Assembly: GCA_024036415.1 (NCBI GenBank)
Contig: JAMWET010000129.1
Coordinates: 248,001-312,000, forward strand
Direction of reading: 5' to 3'
DNA: 64,000 bases
From: Prochilodus magdalenae
Taxonomy: Eukaryota; Chordata; Actinopteri; Characiformes; Prochilodontidae
The notes below the pieces were generated by a model, which ran no database searches, was not told where the DNA came from, and worked only from the letters and a program-made list of their open reading frames with translations. Below are positions 1-12,400 of the stretch, piece by piece; position 1 is the first letter of the stretch; each line of letters begins with the position of its first letter. Both the position numbers and the translations under genes were made by a program.

Positions 1-3000
1 ATAATTTAATAATTATTAATCCCACCCACATTATTGTCCTGTGTACACGATCTAACTAGCTTTTAATCTCCTTAGAAATATTTAAAATGCCCATGAGACT
101 TTTATTTTAGAAAATAAACTAAGAAAAATATATCTACTGAGAGAAAAACCCTATAGATTTGGCCCGATATAAAATGTACTAAACTAATTTATGAGGGATC
201 ATAAAAAAAGGAAATAAAGTAAAAATAAAGAAAAATCTGAGCAACACACCAGTGGACTTTCTGCTTTGCCATCAACAAACCAACAGACCCAAAGTCTTGG
301 ATTTAAATGCCTGACAGCACTTGCAGTTTAGACTCCATCTTATACCATTAATTCTGTCCATTCTACCGAAGCAGCCAGTAGCCACCTGCATAGACTTAGG
401 TGTCATAAATGTGTCTGTGGTGCTTAGTTTCAGGGACATGCAAATCGAGCAGGTGCAAAGTGAAAGGCAAATGATGGCGCTCCATAAAAGGTAATGGTCC
501 AGTGAGTGGTTTCTCTTTGTTTATGAACATTATGATGTGAAAGGGGACATGTGCAAACCCTGGCCGCACCTGCTGTCTGCAGGACAAAGCTAAAAGAAGT
601 TAGCTTAGTCATCTTCCCTAACTGCTTTCTGTGCCAATGACTGCAGACTCAAAATCTGGCAAGGACAAATACAACAAGCAATGTTTATTGTGTAAAACAA
701 CGATTAATATTCTATATCAGGAGTTTCAGCCTCAATCAGCTAATCACAAAAGGCTGTAATTAATTGATTTAACAGTATACCCTTCTCCAAACCCAATATT
801 CGTAATTATGAATAGAATTATTAGGCAAGCAGGAGCTTTAATAAATCAATGCATCTGAGTATTCTGTGAGCACTCTGACCTGACAAATAATAACATTAAT
901 TCACACAACTGTGGAATTACCTGTTATCATGCAGCTACATAGGCCGAATTCACATCAGTTCACTGTACTGCGTAAGGACTGGAAAGAGGCAATAAACTGC
1001 AATAGCTTTCAAATCAAGTTACATTTATCCAAAATTTCCTCTTCTAAGATGTGAATTCAGCAACTTAGTTGCTCAACATCAGTCTCTACATGAAAACAGC
1101 TTGTTTTACATTATTACTCCTGTGATGCTACAAAATCCATCATATTTACACGTCTGTTTATTTAGTCTACAGCGGCTTAGCTAAAACTGCATGTTCTATG
1201 TAGCCATCAGAGAGATGTGCAATCTAAAACAGTATATCATTGCTGTCACAGGACTGAAACTGTGCAGCTTTTGTCATTGGTATAATCTCAATAGAAAAGC
1301 ACTGCCAATAGAATGTGACTCTCTGGCAAGACCGCTCATACGCTTAATATCACCATGCCCAGTGCAAAGTGTCAGTTAAAGGCAGTGCTACAAAATACTG
1401 AACAATTCAATACTTAGAACATCTTTTATTATCAGAGCTTCAATCTACACTTTAATTTCTCTAGGTAACAAAAGGTACCAGATCCCTTGGAGAGAATGTA
1501 ATGCACAAATATCTTCAAAATGTTCCTTCTCGGAAAAAAAACTAAAACCTAAACCTTGAGCAGAATGTTTTCTGTAGATAATGTGTTAACTTGTGTGTTA
1601 ACCACACCAACCACACAAGAAACCTGATAAACAATATCACAGTATGCCAGGTGACATTGCCTAGAGGGGTATTAAGCTGTGATCAGATTGCAGACACATC
1701 AGATTTGTTTCTCAAATCCAGTCCTTTGAGAAGACTGTCCGCACTCTTACTTGCTAGTGATCAAAGCAGATTTGTGGGTCCAGACATCACTAACACATCT
1801 GCATAGCTTGCTGGAGTAATGACATAGGCATCAGTAACTGGATATCAAATACTGATGCACTAAAGATGAAGGTGCACCATCTCCAAAGTAGACATTCTCT
1901 GGCATAAGCATGAATTTGCACTGTTGCTGAATTCCAGCACCTCCGTCACTCTGATTTGACATCATTGTTTGTTGCAAGTGACACAACATATTTTGAAATC
2001 CGGTTTGACCACATCCAGATGAGACTTGACTGGAATCGGATTTCAAACCACCTCTAAATGTGGTGTAGATCCAATTTGCTGTCTAGACTATCAAAAACAT
2101 GGATGCAATCTGGACATGGAGTGATGGAGCTCCTTCCAATACCTTTGGGGCAAGTTGGGAGGGGTGCTTGTGATCCAGAAATAACCATCCAACATCAGTA
2201 CCACACTATTGCTGTTGTGGCTGAAAGCAATCAAAGCAATGCTTCAACATCATCCTTTGACTAGGGGATGTTACTGCAGCAAAAGAGGACACATCCCGCT
2301 TTATTATGCTTGCTTCTAGAAAAAAGCCAGTGTCTACATTTCACCCAAATACACTAACTAACTAACTGGTCATGATGGATGTGCTAATGTGGCTAATGTT
2401 TGACAAAATTACAGAAGTATGATATTAGGTCCTTATATAGGCATGAACTCACTACCTAAAAGCAGCCTGCCCAGTTAGATGTCACTATACATAGTAAAGT
2501 GACACAATGCCCAGAAGCCTCTGAGTCAGGCTGAGAGACAGAGGAAGGCAGCTCAAAGGAAGGCGTACAAGACCTACAGTCGCAGCAGAACAGAGTAGCA
2601 CTTCACAGAGATCATGATGTACCTAAAAACACATAGGAGGGGAAAAAACTGCAGCTACTTCCAAGAGCCTCCTCCAAGATAAAATAACCATGCTTTTGGA
2701 AAGTTCTGAAAGACCTACTTTGGGTATGATTAATCAGTGAACATAATCAAGCGAGGAAGCAAGATTTTGATGAGCAGACTCATCTACATTTTCATGGATG
2801 TTTGATGACGAATCTGCACAAATCTGTCAGGCTAAAGATATTTCTTAGGGCCCTGAGGAAAGATACCCTCAACTACATTACCCAGGGATTATTAAAATAC
2901 TTCTTGAGAAGTAAAACTTCAGATAATCACCCTAACCATCTGTGGAAGAGTCATTGGACGGTGTCCATAAATTTTAAGACATGGAACTATGGGAAAAAAG

Positions 3001-4093
3001 GGCTGTGCAGCCGTAGTTCCCAAGTCACAGGCTTTCTAGCCACTGGGAACTAATCCAGTCTGGAACAAATGTGCCCTTTTTGAGACATTTCTCATGATAT
3101 CTTGTGGTGAAGTGGCAAAAACAGACTGCACTGTCCTCTCCAAATAAGGTTTGAGGGTATTTCTGATAGTAGACCAAAGGGCTGTACATAGAACAGTACC
3201 TACAGAACTATACAGCTAACTGCAGAGTTTAACAGTCTGACTCATTCGGCAACATTGTAAACACTGTCTGAAAACTTAGATGGCTTCAACAGATTATCCA
3301 CATACAGGATGGACAATGCTTCTCTGTGGAGACCACCATCAGTTCTATGGTAAATACTCATATCAGCAGCTCCATCATCACTCACTGAAGCAGTGGTTCC
3401 TAAGCAAGCATTTCAGATGTCACTGTAGGACAGGTACCTCTGAAACAGCCTACAAAGGACAAGGTTAATTTTAAAGCTCATTAAATGTTATCTGGTTCCT
3501 TCACGTGTGCTACTCCCATGAGAACACTCACTTGTTAGCCAAAGGACCTCTGTCATGTGAAGTCGTGGCACATTTATGGCAGGCGTGATCACTATCGTCA
3601 AGCTATTGAGGATGCATAATGATGGATTTGTCTGGCATTTCAAGCCCTTTTTTGATGGTGTGTTTATTGAACAGGACATGATGGTGAAGCAAACGTAGAA
3701 CTAAAGTGTCTGCATGTCATTCGATTTATTGTAACACTCTAGAAGTATATGTGTCCCCACAATGATAATAAGCACAACTATAGTCTCAATGTCCACTTGC
3801 TACAAATGTTTAAATCAGCATCGGCAAATACGAACACGATTAATACCCGATATCGGCCCAACGCCAGATCGCTGCATCCCTACAAAGTACTGCAGATACA
3901 GCTACGGCAGGTAACACAGCCTTCAGCTATGCACCGACCTGCCTAATCCCAGCAGTCCCCATGAAGTTCCTCCAGAGAAACACGTTCACACGTGGAGCTA
4001 ACTGTACATGGTGAAGCCCTAAGGCCTTCAGCCAGGCTCTTAGTGAGAGAGATCAGAGGTAAAGGAGGGGATAGAAAGGCATTCATCACTCAC
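1..4093 (-). other. slco3a1: slco3a1 intron 1 (5' part, runs off the left edge)
   Basis: The donor GTGAGT on the minus strand at 4093-4088 opens an intron that continues past position 1. The next OATP coding segment would begin with residues equivalent to V-S-V-L of SLCO3A1, and I see no such exon here. The segment is AT-rich with no convincing coding exon. Its only recognisable repeat is a hAT-like terminus near 3.8 kb. Short open frames of 60-85 codons on both strands have no splice or family support. Confidence 0.75.
3817..3885. mobile_element. hAT-type MITE terminus fragment
   Basis: The string contains CGATATCGGCC, then GCCAGATCG, and ends in GCATCCCTAC. This is the usual look of a fish hAT-type non-autonomous end (reverse complement GTAGGGATGC). 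The partner terminus is not visible, so this is a truncated copy. Assignment is from memory of the repeat type, not from a search. Confidence 0.45.
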
Positions 4094-4240
4094 CAGGTAG
4101 GCTCCAACCGTGCCCTGCGCCAGCATCAAGGCACACTCGGCCACCAGGAAGATTTTGATGTTGGAGAAGCACGAAGTCTTTTTCTTCATGCCGTCTCGCG
4201 GCGCGTCCTCAGAGCTGCTCCTCTGCGTTTTCACCTGCAT
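4094..4240 (-). CDS. slco3a1: Organic anion transporter OATP3A1, first coding exon
   Basis: The exon encodes 49 residues from ATG at 4240-4238 to a phase-0 donor CTG|GTGAGT at 4094/4093. It starts MQVKTQRSSSEDAPRDGMKK, and the rest contains SCFSNIKIFLV and ALMLAQGTVGAYL. The latter is the conserved cytosolic basic stretch and first membrane segment (residues about 29-49) of the SLCO/OATP family, closest to SLCO3A1. The start is supported by an in-frame TAA 12 nt upstream (4252-4250) and a GC-rich Kozak context with G at -3. Family members are roughly 700-residue, 12-TM sodium-independent carriers of organic anions such as prostaglandins and thyroid hormone at the plasma membrane. All other exons lie left of the window. 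The poorly conserved N-terminal tail is shorter than I recall for mammals. Whether this is an a or b teleost paralogue cannot be told. Confidence 0.9.
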
Positions 4241-4720
4241 CCCGGCGGCTTAGGAACGAGAAGGAGAAAGAAGAGCTGCCCGGGGCTGAACATAAGCAAC
4301 GCCACAGCCGTGTTCCCTCCCCAAACACACACACACACGCACGCACGCACACACGCACGCGGAGGAGACCTGCTGCTCGCGCGCCTCAGCCGCCGCAGCC
4401 CGTCCTCCCTCAGTTAGCGGCCGCGTCGTTTCCTCTCAGTCTGCGGTGCGGCTGTTCAGCTCGACACGGCGTGGCGTTCATTGCAGCTCCGGCGCTGAAC
4501 GGAGGCGCGACAGGACACCGGACTGACAGAGGGAACGGAATGTGAAGCAGTTTTGTTTTCACGCGGCATTTTTGTCTTTCTTTCCTTCTTTTGTTCCGTC
4601 CTGTCCCCCCTCGAGATGGTTCTCTCCGGGGGCTCGAAGCTGCGGAGAGTCTCGCGGTGATTCCTGTTATGCGTTAAGCTGCGCGCGCGGTCCGGCAGCC
4701 TGAGGTAAACGGGCGCCTCA
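4241..4720 (-). promoter_or_regulatory. slco3a1: slco3a1 5' UTR and CpG-rich promoter region
   Basis: CpG density is high here (GCGCGCGG, GCGGCCGCG, CGACACGGCG and similar), in sharp contrast to the CpG-poor flanks. It lies immediately upstream of the slco3a1 start codon on the minus strand. No TATA box is evident, which fits a CpG-island promoter. The transcription start cannot be placed from sequence. A CA/CG-alternating microsatellite (4321-4362) sits 80-120 nt upstream of the ATG and is probably in the 5' UTR. Confidence 0.65.
4321..4362. repeat. Mixed (CA)n/(CACG)n microsatellite
   Basis: Alternating ACAC and GCACGCACGC units, about 80 nt upstream of the slco3a1 start codon. Purine-pyrimidine alternation including CG steps is compatible with Z-DNA. 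Confidence 0.85.
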
Positions 4721-4847
4721 GAACCGTCCGTCCGTTCATCTGCCCCCCCCTCTCTCCACCAAACACGCACACACACCAAAACACACGCAGAAACGGGCAG
4801 CCTGCTGTAGTGTGGGGGCGCTGTGGAGCACGAGAGCGTCTGAGTGT

Positions 4848-4850
<3 letters not shown>

Positions 4851-4923
<73 letters not shown>

Positions 4924-4935
4924 CTCTCTCTCTCT
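4851..4935. repeat. (TC)n / (GA)n microsatellite, about 42 units
   Basis: Near-perfect CT dinucleotide run with one G interruption at 4921. It lies about 610-695 bp upstream of the slco3a1 ATG. Read on the minus strand it is a long (GA)n run in the promoter-proximal region. It produces spurious RE-repeat reading frames. Confidence 0.97.
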
Positions 4936-5082
4936 AACACGCACACACTCACTCACTTAAGTGTGTATTCCTGACACCGACAAAGACGGTGTGAAGCTTC
5001 ACCCGCAACACCTGAATAGAAATCAAAGTCTCAAACGGCCAGCCTTGGGACACTTGGTCTCCACAAAGAGCTGAATACATGG

Positions 5083-5083
<1 letters not shown>

Positions 5084-5151
<68 letters not shown>
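5084..5151. repeat. (CA)n microsatellite, about 34 units
   Basis: Uninterrupted CA run about 0.85-0.91 kb upstream of the slco3a1 ATG. It is (GT)n in the gene's direction. Confidence 0.97.
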
Positions 5152-5153
<2 letters not shown>

Positions 5154-8100
5154 GCCTGGCTGATTCAGCCTCAGCCTACGCAGTCCGACTTGGAATTAAC
5201 GTTGAAGATGAAAATGAAACTGAGAATACGAATCACCAATGTGCAGTCAGATGAATAAGGTAATAGGAGCTGCCCAACACGTGGGGCCAAAAAATGTCTG
5301 TGTTGGGCCAAGAAGTCAAAACAGCACATAAATAAAGGAGATAACTTGGTCCTAGAATCAGATATACTGGCACAGTATGTTGGCACACACAAGGGACTTG
5401 GTTCTATCTGCTGGTGGCCCTCTAGTATTATATGCAACATACAGAGTAATGTACAAATACATACATTTACTGACGATACACAACATACACTATACACTGC
5501 ACAGAGTATACACAGATTATCAGATTATACCAGGACAAATAATATACAGATTATTACAGGTTTATGAAAGAGTTAGAAAATTGTTTCATATTAGACTACA
5601 TAGTCCTCTGTAAAAATAAATCAATAAAGAAAAACACTGCTTCTTATAGATTAAATATGGTCTAAGAATATGTTCATTCTTTGAGTGGGGTTTGTTTTTC
5701 GGTGGGCCCAATCAAACATTCCCATAGACCATTTTGGTTGTGCACATTGTGGTGGCAGAGAAACAGCAGAAACAAGCAGAGCGAAACCACAGAATAACAG
5801 CAGAATAGTCTTGTTCTGTTGGACGCCAGAATATAAACACTAAATCAAACGACCTTCATTTATATATAATATCAAGACACCTTTATAGACGAAGCGCAGA
5901 CCTTTTCAGCTGCCTTGAAAGCAGTGCAGCTGCAGCCTGGCCCTAACCTGCGATGATAAGCCTACATCACAGCAGCAAATGTGAGGTTTATCATATTCAC
6001 AATTCTATTCATAGTGGGCATACTGTATTAGCCCAACAGCTAGCTGCTACAGCTCAAAGCTACCTGCATTAGCCCATACAGTATATTAATTAGAAATAAT
6101 ATGTTTATATATACCTGAATAGCAGCATTAGCTCAAGTGATTTATATTGTACCAACATACACTGAACAATACAACAGAGTTTATTACTAATCCAGCCAAG
6201 CTAGTGCGGTTTGCAGTCTGTATTTAGGTGCTTCACATGTTTATAACAGCCCACGTCCTTGTCACTGGCTAGTATATTGGTCCTTAATACACAAAAAGCA
6301 TTATATGAAAGGTTTTGGACATGACCACAAAGTAGAAAACTGCATGAGGTCAAGAGATTTGCATGCCTTGCTTTTTAATGAAGACGCACAAAGATATCGG
6401 GCCAATGTAAGATTATAGCTTTTCATGCAACACGGTTTAAAGGTTTAAAGGTGCTATCAAATTCATTTACTCTGCAATTTAAACTGTTGTCTGGTGTCTA
6501 CATAAACGGAATGTGAATTTGGTTGGAAGGATGTGTTATGGGAGGGAAATGCCAGATGCACATCCGTTTACAATATGGATTTTGTCCCGAGAATAAACAA
6601 GCTGTTCCAAAAACCATTGAATTTTAATATGTACAGCTACAACTACTCTTTAACAAGATGAATAGCAAGTTCTGTCATTTCTGAAATGGCTAGGTAATCT
6701 TTTTTTCTTGATTTTGTTCTCAATAATAAAATCAAAACAAATAGTTTAGCTTTTATCTGATGTACTCTCACCTTTAGCTGCAGGTTTGTGTTTTGCAGAG
6801 CTCATGTATGCTTCTGGGCCACTAGCACCTTTATTTGATACCGACAGGTGTGCATGGGCCTAAAGGGGTGTGGTAAAATGTATTGTTTGCAAAAAATGCA
6901 GCTTTGATGAATTGCATTTTAATGTCATGCTAAAATGTTTGTTTTGACCTGCATGGTTCAGCCTCAGATAGCAAATTCTGCTAACTGGCGAACATCCTCA
7001 CATGGTTCAGTTGTTCAGCAGAAGCTGAATACAGGTTGAGTGTTTATGTAATAAAATAGACCAACCTAAAGAGTTTGAGTGTTCAGCATCAACCAAAGTA
7101 GTTTTGAAAGTGATCTCAATTTAGCAGTCACAGTAAGAAATATTCAACCAGACACTTAAATTGACATATGATTCACCAGACAATTAAATTCAGATAGTAC
7201 CATAAACTGCAACTGTACATTAGTTCGTATGTCTCAGTAAAAATATTATTGAGCTGTAGCTCCTCTCAGAGAATATGAGCTCACACTTTACTGTTAAATA
7301 GCTCATGCTTTACTGTTGTAAAATGGAAACTAGTGATGTTGATTGGTTCTGCTGCTAAGGTTGGCTCTGTCTGTTCATGGTGCACTGTGCAGTTTAGGGA
7401 AAAGTGGATTTTTTATGTGTGCATCCTGAAATCCCTGTCAGGAATCTGTGTTCCTGACAGCCCTGCACATACTTGCCGGCTGTTCAATACAGTTTTAGGT
7501 CCCAAAAAGAGAGCAGGTCAAAGAATAACAGAATGTTACTAATGTACTACTAATATATTGTAATGTAATGTAATACCAGTGGCTAATGTTACCGAGACTA
7601 ACGACTTGCTTCTGATCTCGACAGCAACACAAAGTAAATGAATGTTGCTACTTTAAGATGATCTGCTTTAACCAGCAAGCAGTGATAAAATCACACAGCA
7701 TGGCTGCTACTTACAGGTTGCTGCTGAAGTTGGAACTGCTCTTTTCTTCAGTCTCTTCAGTCTCAGACACTGAACGATGTGTTTGAGATTGTCCAAGGTT
7801 CAGAAACTGTCTGAAGTGAAATGTGCAGAGTTTGTTGAGTTGCTACTTCTCCACCACCTGGTTTAGCAAATTTTTACATTTCACCTTTCGTGCTGCAGTT
7901 ACATTCTGGTGACAGAGCAAGCTGCAGCATTTAAGGTGGAAAGGAATATTCAATTAAGAAACTGGCCAACTGTAAACTTCAGCCTCATTTAAAGACATTT
8001 ATCTTGACCACGGAAAAGGTATGAAAGTGGTAGATTTCTCGGTGCTTTTGCTCTGTTGTCGTCATATGGGTTCGAATGTTTGAATTTTGGAATTGTCTAA

Positions 8101-8689
8101 CATTTCTGTCCTCTTTTACATTATGCAGGATTTGCATTTAAAGGTGGAATCAAGACCTTTTCAGGCTCACAGTATGTCATTTCTATAAACCATATAGGTC
8201 TTAATAAACCATGCCAATACGTAGAGTTTTGCCTATTGGTATGTCAGTCAACAACAAATCTGCTTCCTTTGTATGGACAATTATCTTTGAAGCCTTTAAC
8301 TGTCAAACTGACAAATGAGCCACAAAGAACCAATACATCTTTTCTTGCTCCAAAGAAAGCTATTTTAAAGTTTAATGGCCTATGCAGTAAATACCTGCCC
8401 CAACACACTCCTTGTAGGGCTTCCAACTCACCAAGTAGCGATTGCAAGTTCAGAGTGTTTATTTGCCTTTGAGGTTGGGAATAATATTTGAGAAAGATAT
8501 TCCTGGACTGTCTCCAGTAATGTTTTGGAACTGATCAGCTCTGTAGTCGTTCTTGTCATGGTAATTAAATAAAGTTACTGAATATCAGCAGATTCAGCAG
8601 CATGAGGTGCTAGAAGATGGCACACATTCAAAAAACATCCCAGCTAAAAAATGGGTAATGGCATCAGACAATTTTTATAACATGACAAC
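5152..8689. other. Intergenic DNA, no gene seen
   Basis: AT-rich sequence upstream of slco3a1. Open frames here are short (108 codons at most), overlap one another on both strands and have no recognisable domains or splice partners. No clear repeat family was recognised. Confidence 0.6.
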
Positions 8690-9182
8690 ATACATTATAC
8701 TGCCAACAGTATTGAATTTGTCCGCCTTCACATGAACTTGAGTGCCATCCCATTCTTAATACATAGGATTCTTCCAGTAGCGCATTTGTGAGATCAGATA
8801 CTGTTGTTGGATGAGAAGGTCTGGCTCGCAGTCTTCTCTCTAATTCTTTCCAAAGGTGCTCTATCGGGTTGAGGCCAGGACTCTGTGCGGGCCAGTAAAG
8901 TTCTTACATACCAAACTTGCGTATTCATGTCTTTATGGACCTTGCTTTGTGCACTGGAGCACAGTCATGTTGGAACATGAAAGGGCCTTTCCCAAAATGT
9001 TCCCACAAAGTTGGAAGCATGCAAAATCTATTGGTATGCTGAAGCATTGAGAGTTACTTTCAGTGGAACCGAATTATCAAGCCCAAGTCCAAAAAAACAA
9101 CAACAACATAAAAAAAAAATGCTTTGCATTGCATTTGTTGATGTAAGGTGACTCATTCTTTCATTTGTGTCTGTATAAGCAT
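8690..9182 (-). mobile_element. Tc1-like transposon remnant
   Basis: A terminus resembling ATACTGCCAACAGTATTGAA is followed by the antisense of a Tc1-like transposase C-terminal half. On the plus strand this includes CGGGTTGAGGCCAGGACTCT, the reverse of the PDLNPIEHLW-type region, and GGACCTTGCTTTGTGCACTG. The run then degrades through CAAGCCCAAGTCC and poly-A-like sequence, then jumps to material resembling the transposase N-terminal side (TTTGCATTGCATTTGTTGAT). It is therefore internally deleted and has many stops. The family is very common in teleosts. Identification rests on remembered consensus. Confidence 0.75.
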
Positions 9183-9195
9183 CCGGGGTCTCACC

Positions 9196-9405
9196 ATGGC
9201 TGGGAGGGACACTAGTGTGGACCCCATCCAGGAGGCAGCATTGCTGGCTTCGCTCGCTCAAGACTGGCCAGTCAAAAGGGCAGCCTCGCTGTGCCAGTCT
9301 GTGAAATCGGCGCCTGCCGGGATCCGGGGGGATGACTCTCCTGATCTGGCTGAATTTCTACAGACCCATCTGTGCAAACATGTTTTTGTAGTTGAACTTC
9401 CATGA
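9196..9405 (+). CDS. Small GC-rich open frame of unknown origin
   Basis: A 69-codon frame begins at an ideal Kozak site (TCACCATGG) and reads MAGRDTSVDPIQEAALLASL, then a stretch containing SAPAGIRGDDSPDLAEFL. The first 55 codons are much richer in G+C and CpG than the surrounding DNA, which suggests a captured or retroposed coding fragment or a lone first exon. No family was recognised, and no clear donor was chosen. It abuts a Tc1-like remnant ending about 9182, so it may belong to transposon-associated sequence. It could be non-coding. Confidence 0.25.
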   Translation: MAGRDTSVDPIQEAALLASLAQDWPVKRAASLCQSVKSAPAGIRGDDSPDLAEFLQTHLCKHVFVVELP

Positions 9406-12400
9406 ATGCTCATGTGAACATGCATTCACACACATGCCTTAAAACACTCATAGATGCACACACTCACACAGACCCAGTTTAAATTGACAATCTTGTCTCA
9501 GTGTAGACCTATGTATATCTATCTGTCTGGGCACTTTTGTTCATCTTAATGTTCAGCAATTGTGGCATGTATTGTGAACATGGTTTCTCACATCTGTAGT
9601 ATTGTTGTCTCTAGAGTGAATTTGCCAGTTTAAAATAAAAACTAGCAAATCAACAAACCTTTCACACATCTTTAACAATATTTTTTGTGTTTGAAATAAT
9701 AAACAAATCTTTAAACTTTAGTACAACACATCTCATATTCCTGGCACAAATTCTACACAGTACCATGTACATCAACCCAACTTATTGTAGCATAGAGTAG
9801 CACTGCAGCCTGACACCACTTAGACAGAGAGAAAAAAGAGAGAGCAAAAGGGAACAGAGAGAGCTGTGTCCACCTCTTCACAGCCACACCAACAATAGAA
9901 TTTAGAGTGAGTATTAATAGTGCAGATGATGACTGGAGCTCCTGGCAGCAGCCAGTATCTGAGGCCAGCAATATTAGCTGCGTAATGCCAAAGATGACAG
10001 TCATTCCTCAGCCATTAGTTCATTGTGCCACTATCACACTGGAGAACACAGGAAGCAAAAGCATTTAAACGCCCAAACGTTCCAGTTCCAGTTCCCAGGA
10101 ATACAATGGCAACCAACAAGCTTAATTATATTGATTCTGATGCCATAAATATATCATATAACTCAAATTACTTTGGATAATCTTGTTCATCACTTACTAG
10201 TGAACTCCTTGTCCTGTTTTATTTTACCAGGGTTGAATGTTTCACAGCTTACTACTCCCTACAGCAGCCATAAACACTGCCTAAGCTGAATGTCCCTACA
10301 TGGACATAGACTATCAGACGCTAACCCAGGAGCGGCAAATATTTGAGAAATGATATCTGAACCTATCCAAACCATGTGTAAATATTCATAATCATCAGGT
10401 ATAAACAGATAACACGGTTTATCTTGAGATCACGTAAATGTCTTGCTATCTGAAGAACACAGTCTGGTATAAAATAGTGAGTTTCCCCAACCTTCCCATA
10501 CTAGGAAGGCTACACACCCATCCAGCTGACACTGGACATGGTGACCTTGTATAGCTGATCCACAACATCACTTTCTATTAGCATATCCTTTCAATGAAAA
10601 ATTTATGAGCAGTGTGCACAACTGCCAGCAATGGATGCAACTGAGTTTACTGATTAGTACCAGCATTTACAGAGTTTTGATGTTTCCAGCTCAGGAGGGG
10701 TCTGAAGTAAGATGTATTGAAGCACCGGCTCCTAATAGAAACACAGGGATAAGAGCTACATCTGCCGTTTGGTAAAGCAGATTGGTGGCCAAGGGCACAC
10801 TTTCATTTAAATGCACCAGTCTACACTCAGTTTGGCGATGGAGATGAGGGAAATGTGAAACACTGGGTCGGCTCATGCTGGGTGAAGTAATAGGCCTTCC
10901 TCTTGCCAGGCTAATGTTGCCTGATGTTAGCCTTACTCCTACCATGAAGTGCTGCACACAGAGCCGATGACACACTGCTGCATTTGGTTACCATGGCAAA
11001 TAATAAAGCTGTGAAGTCATAAAAAAGTCTACTATCTATCTGCGTCATTTTGCCTCAAATCTGGTATTATTTCTTGTGAAATTTCTGATAGTCATGTCGA
11101 GTTCTGGCTATTAGTGGTATCTGTAGTTGCTTAGCGCCCTAGAGCTATTGCAGGGCACTGTAAGCATTTACTTATGCTTATTTTATTAATGTTAATTTTA
11201 TTTGTTATTATTTATTATAATAGCTCAATATGTTAAAATAAAATGACACAAGAACATGATTCCTTTATTTCAAGTTTTTTTTTAGGATTATTTCACTTTT
11301 GGAGACAAAACATTTAATGTCCATTTAATTGGTATAGTATTTTAACATCTTGACTATAAATATGTCTCAGTATTTGACAATTTCGTAGTACAGGCATATA
11401 TATATAGAATTATATATAGAGCATATATAATACAGTAACAAGTTTTTTGTTGTGCACTTTGTTTTTTCTAAGGACTTTTATTTTAAAGCTTCCTGTCATT
11501 GTTAATGCTGAGTTCAAAGACAGCAGCAAGTTTACAGCTGATGGCCAAACAGACCAGGTGTGTTAGAGTGCTCTGTTAGTAGATTCCATGCATGTGTGAG
11601 GCGAGGCTGGAGCAGATACAGCCTTTAATAAAACCTACAGTTTGTACAAACACTGTGCGTCCTCCTTTTATAACACTTAATGCTACACTAAAAACCCAAA
11701 CACAAACTCCAGCAGGTCCTGAAGGAAACCACAACAAATGCAAATAAATATATCTATTTGTCTGTAAATTCTTGATGTTCATTTCTTCTTTTCTCTTTCA
11801 TTAGCTAGGTGAGTTTGTTCTCTGCACTTTAGTATCAGGGTTAAAGGTCATTGAAACACTCATTGTTAAAACTGTGTTAGAACACTTCTCAAAGTTTAGT
11901 TTAAAGTCAAAGTATCTATATTTACTCAAACATCTAACTCTGCCATGGAGCTGCAAGGTGGCAGAAAAAGAACTGGACGCTTCCAACCCCTGGATTAACG
12001 CAGAGATGTTTTAAAAGACCTGTCACTAGTTGAAGGATGTGAAGGAGAAAGCTCTTAATGCTAAACATGGTGTCTGTTTACAGAGAAAGTCCTGCCCTTC
12101 AAGACAATGCGTCAATCATTGTGCTGGTTACACTGCAAGTATGGTACTGACGTGGATTGTTGTTGAGATCTGCGTAAGTGCTGTAGCCAGAGGAAACCAA
12201 AAGTGGTTTTTTTTGTGGATTATTGAGCCAAGCGCTATAAACTATTTATGATGCTTTTCTCTATCTTATCAGTGATTTCATAAACATTATGTTTTTGGAA
12301 CAGCAATCTGACTCTCAGTTTTGAGTATTTTGGTCATTTCCCATTCAAGAGATAGCAGTCTGGTCTTGGATGACTGGAAATAAGTGCCCTGCAGGGTTGC

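Noticed and set aside
3992..4417. 141-codon plus frame over the slco3a1 exon
   Set aside because: It is the antisense of the real exon and promoter. Its length comes from the local GC-rich composition.
4456..4956. 166- and 92-codon minus frames rich in RE dipeptides
   Set aside because: They are translations of the (GA)n microsatellite and the CpG-rich slco3a1 promoter. There is no domain or splice support.
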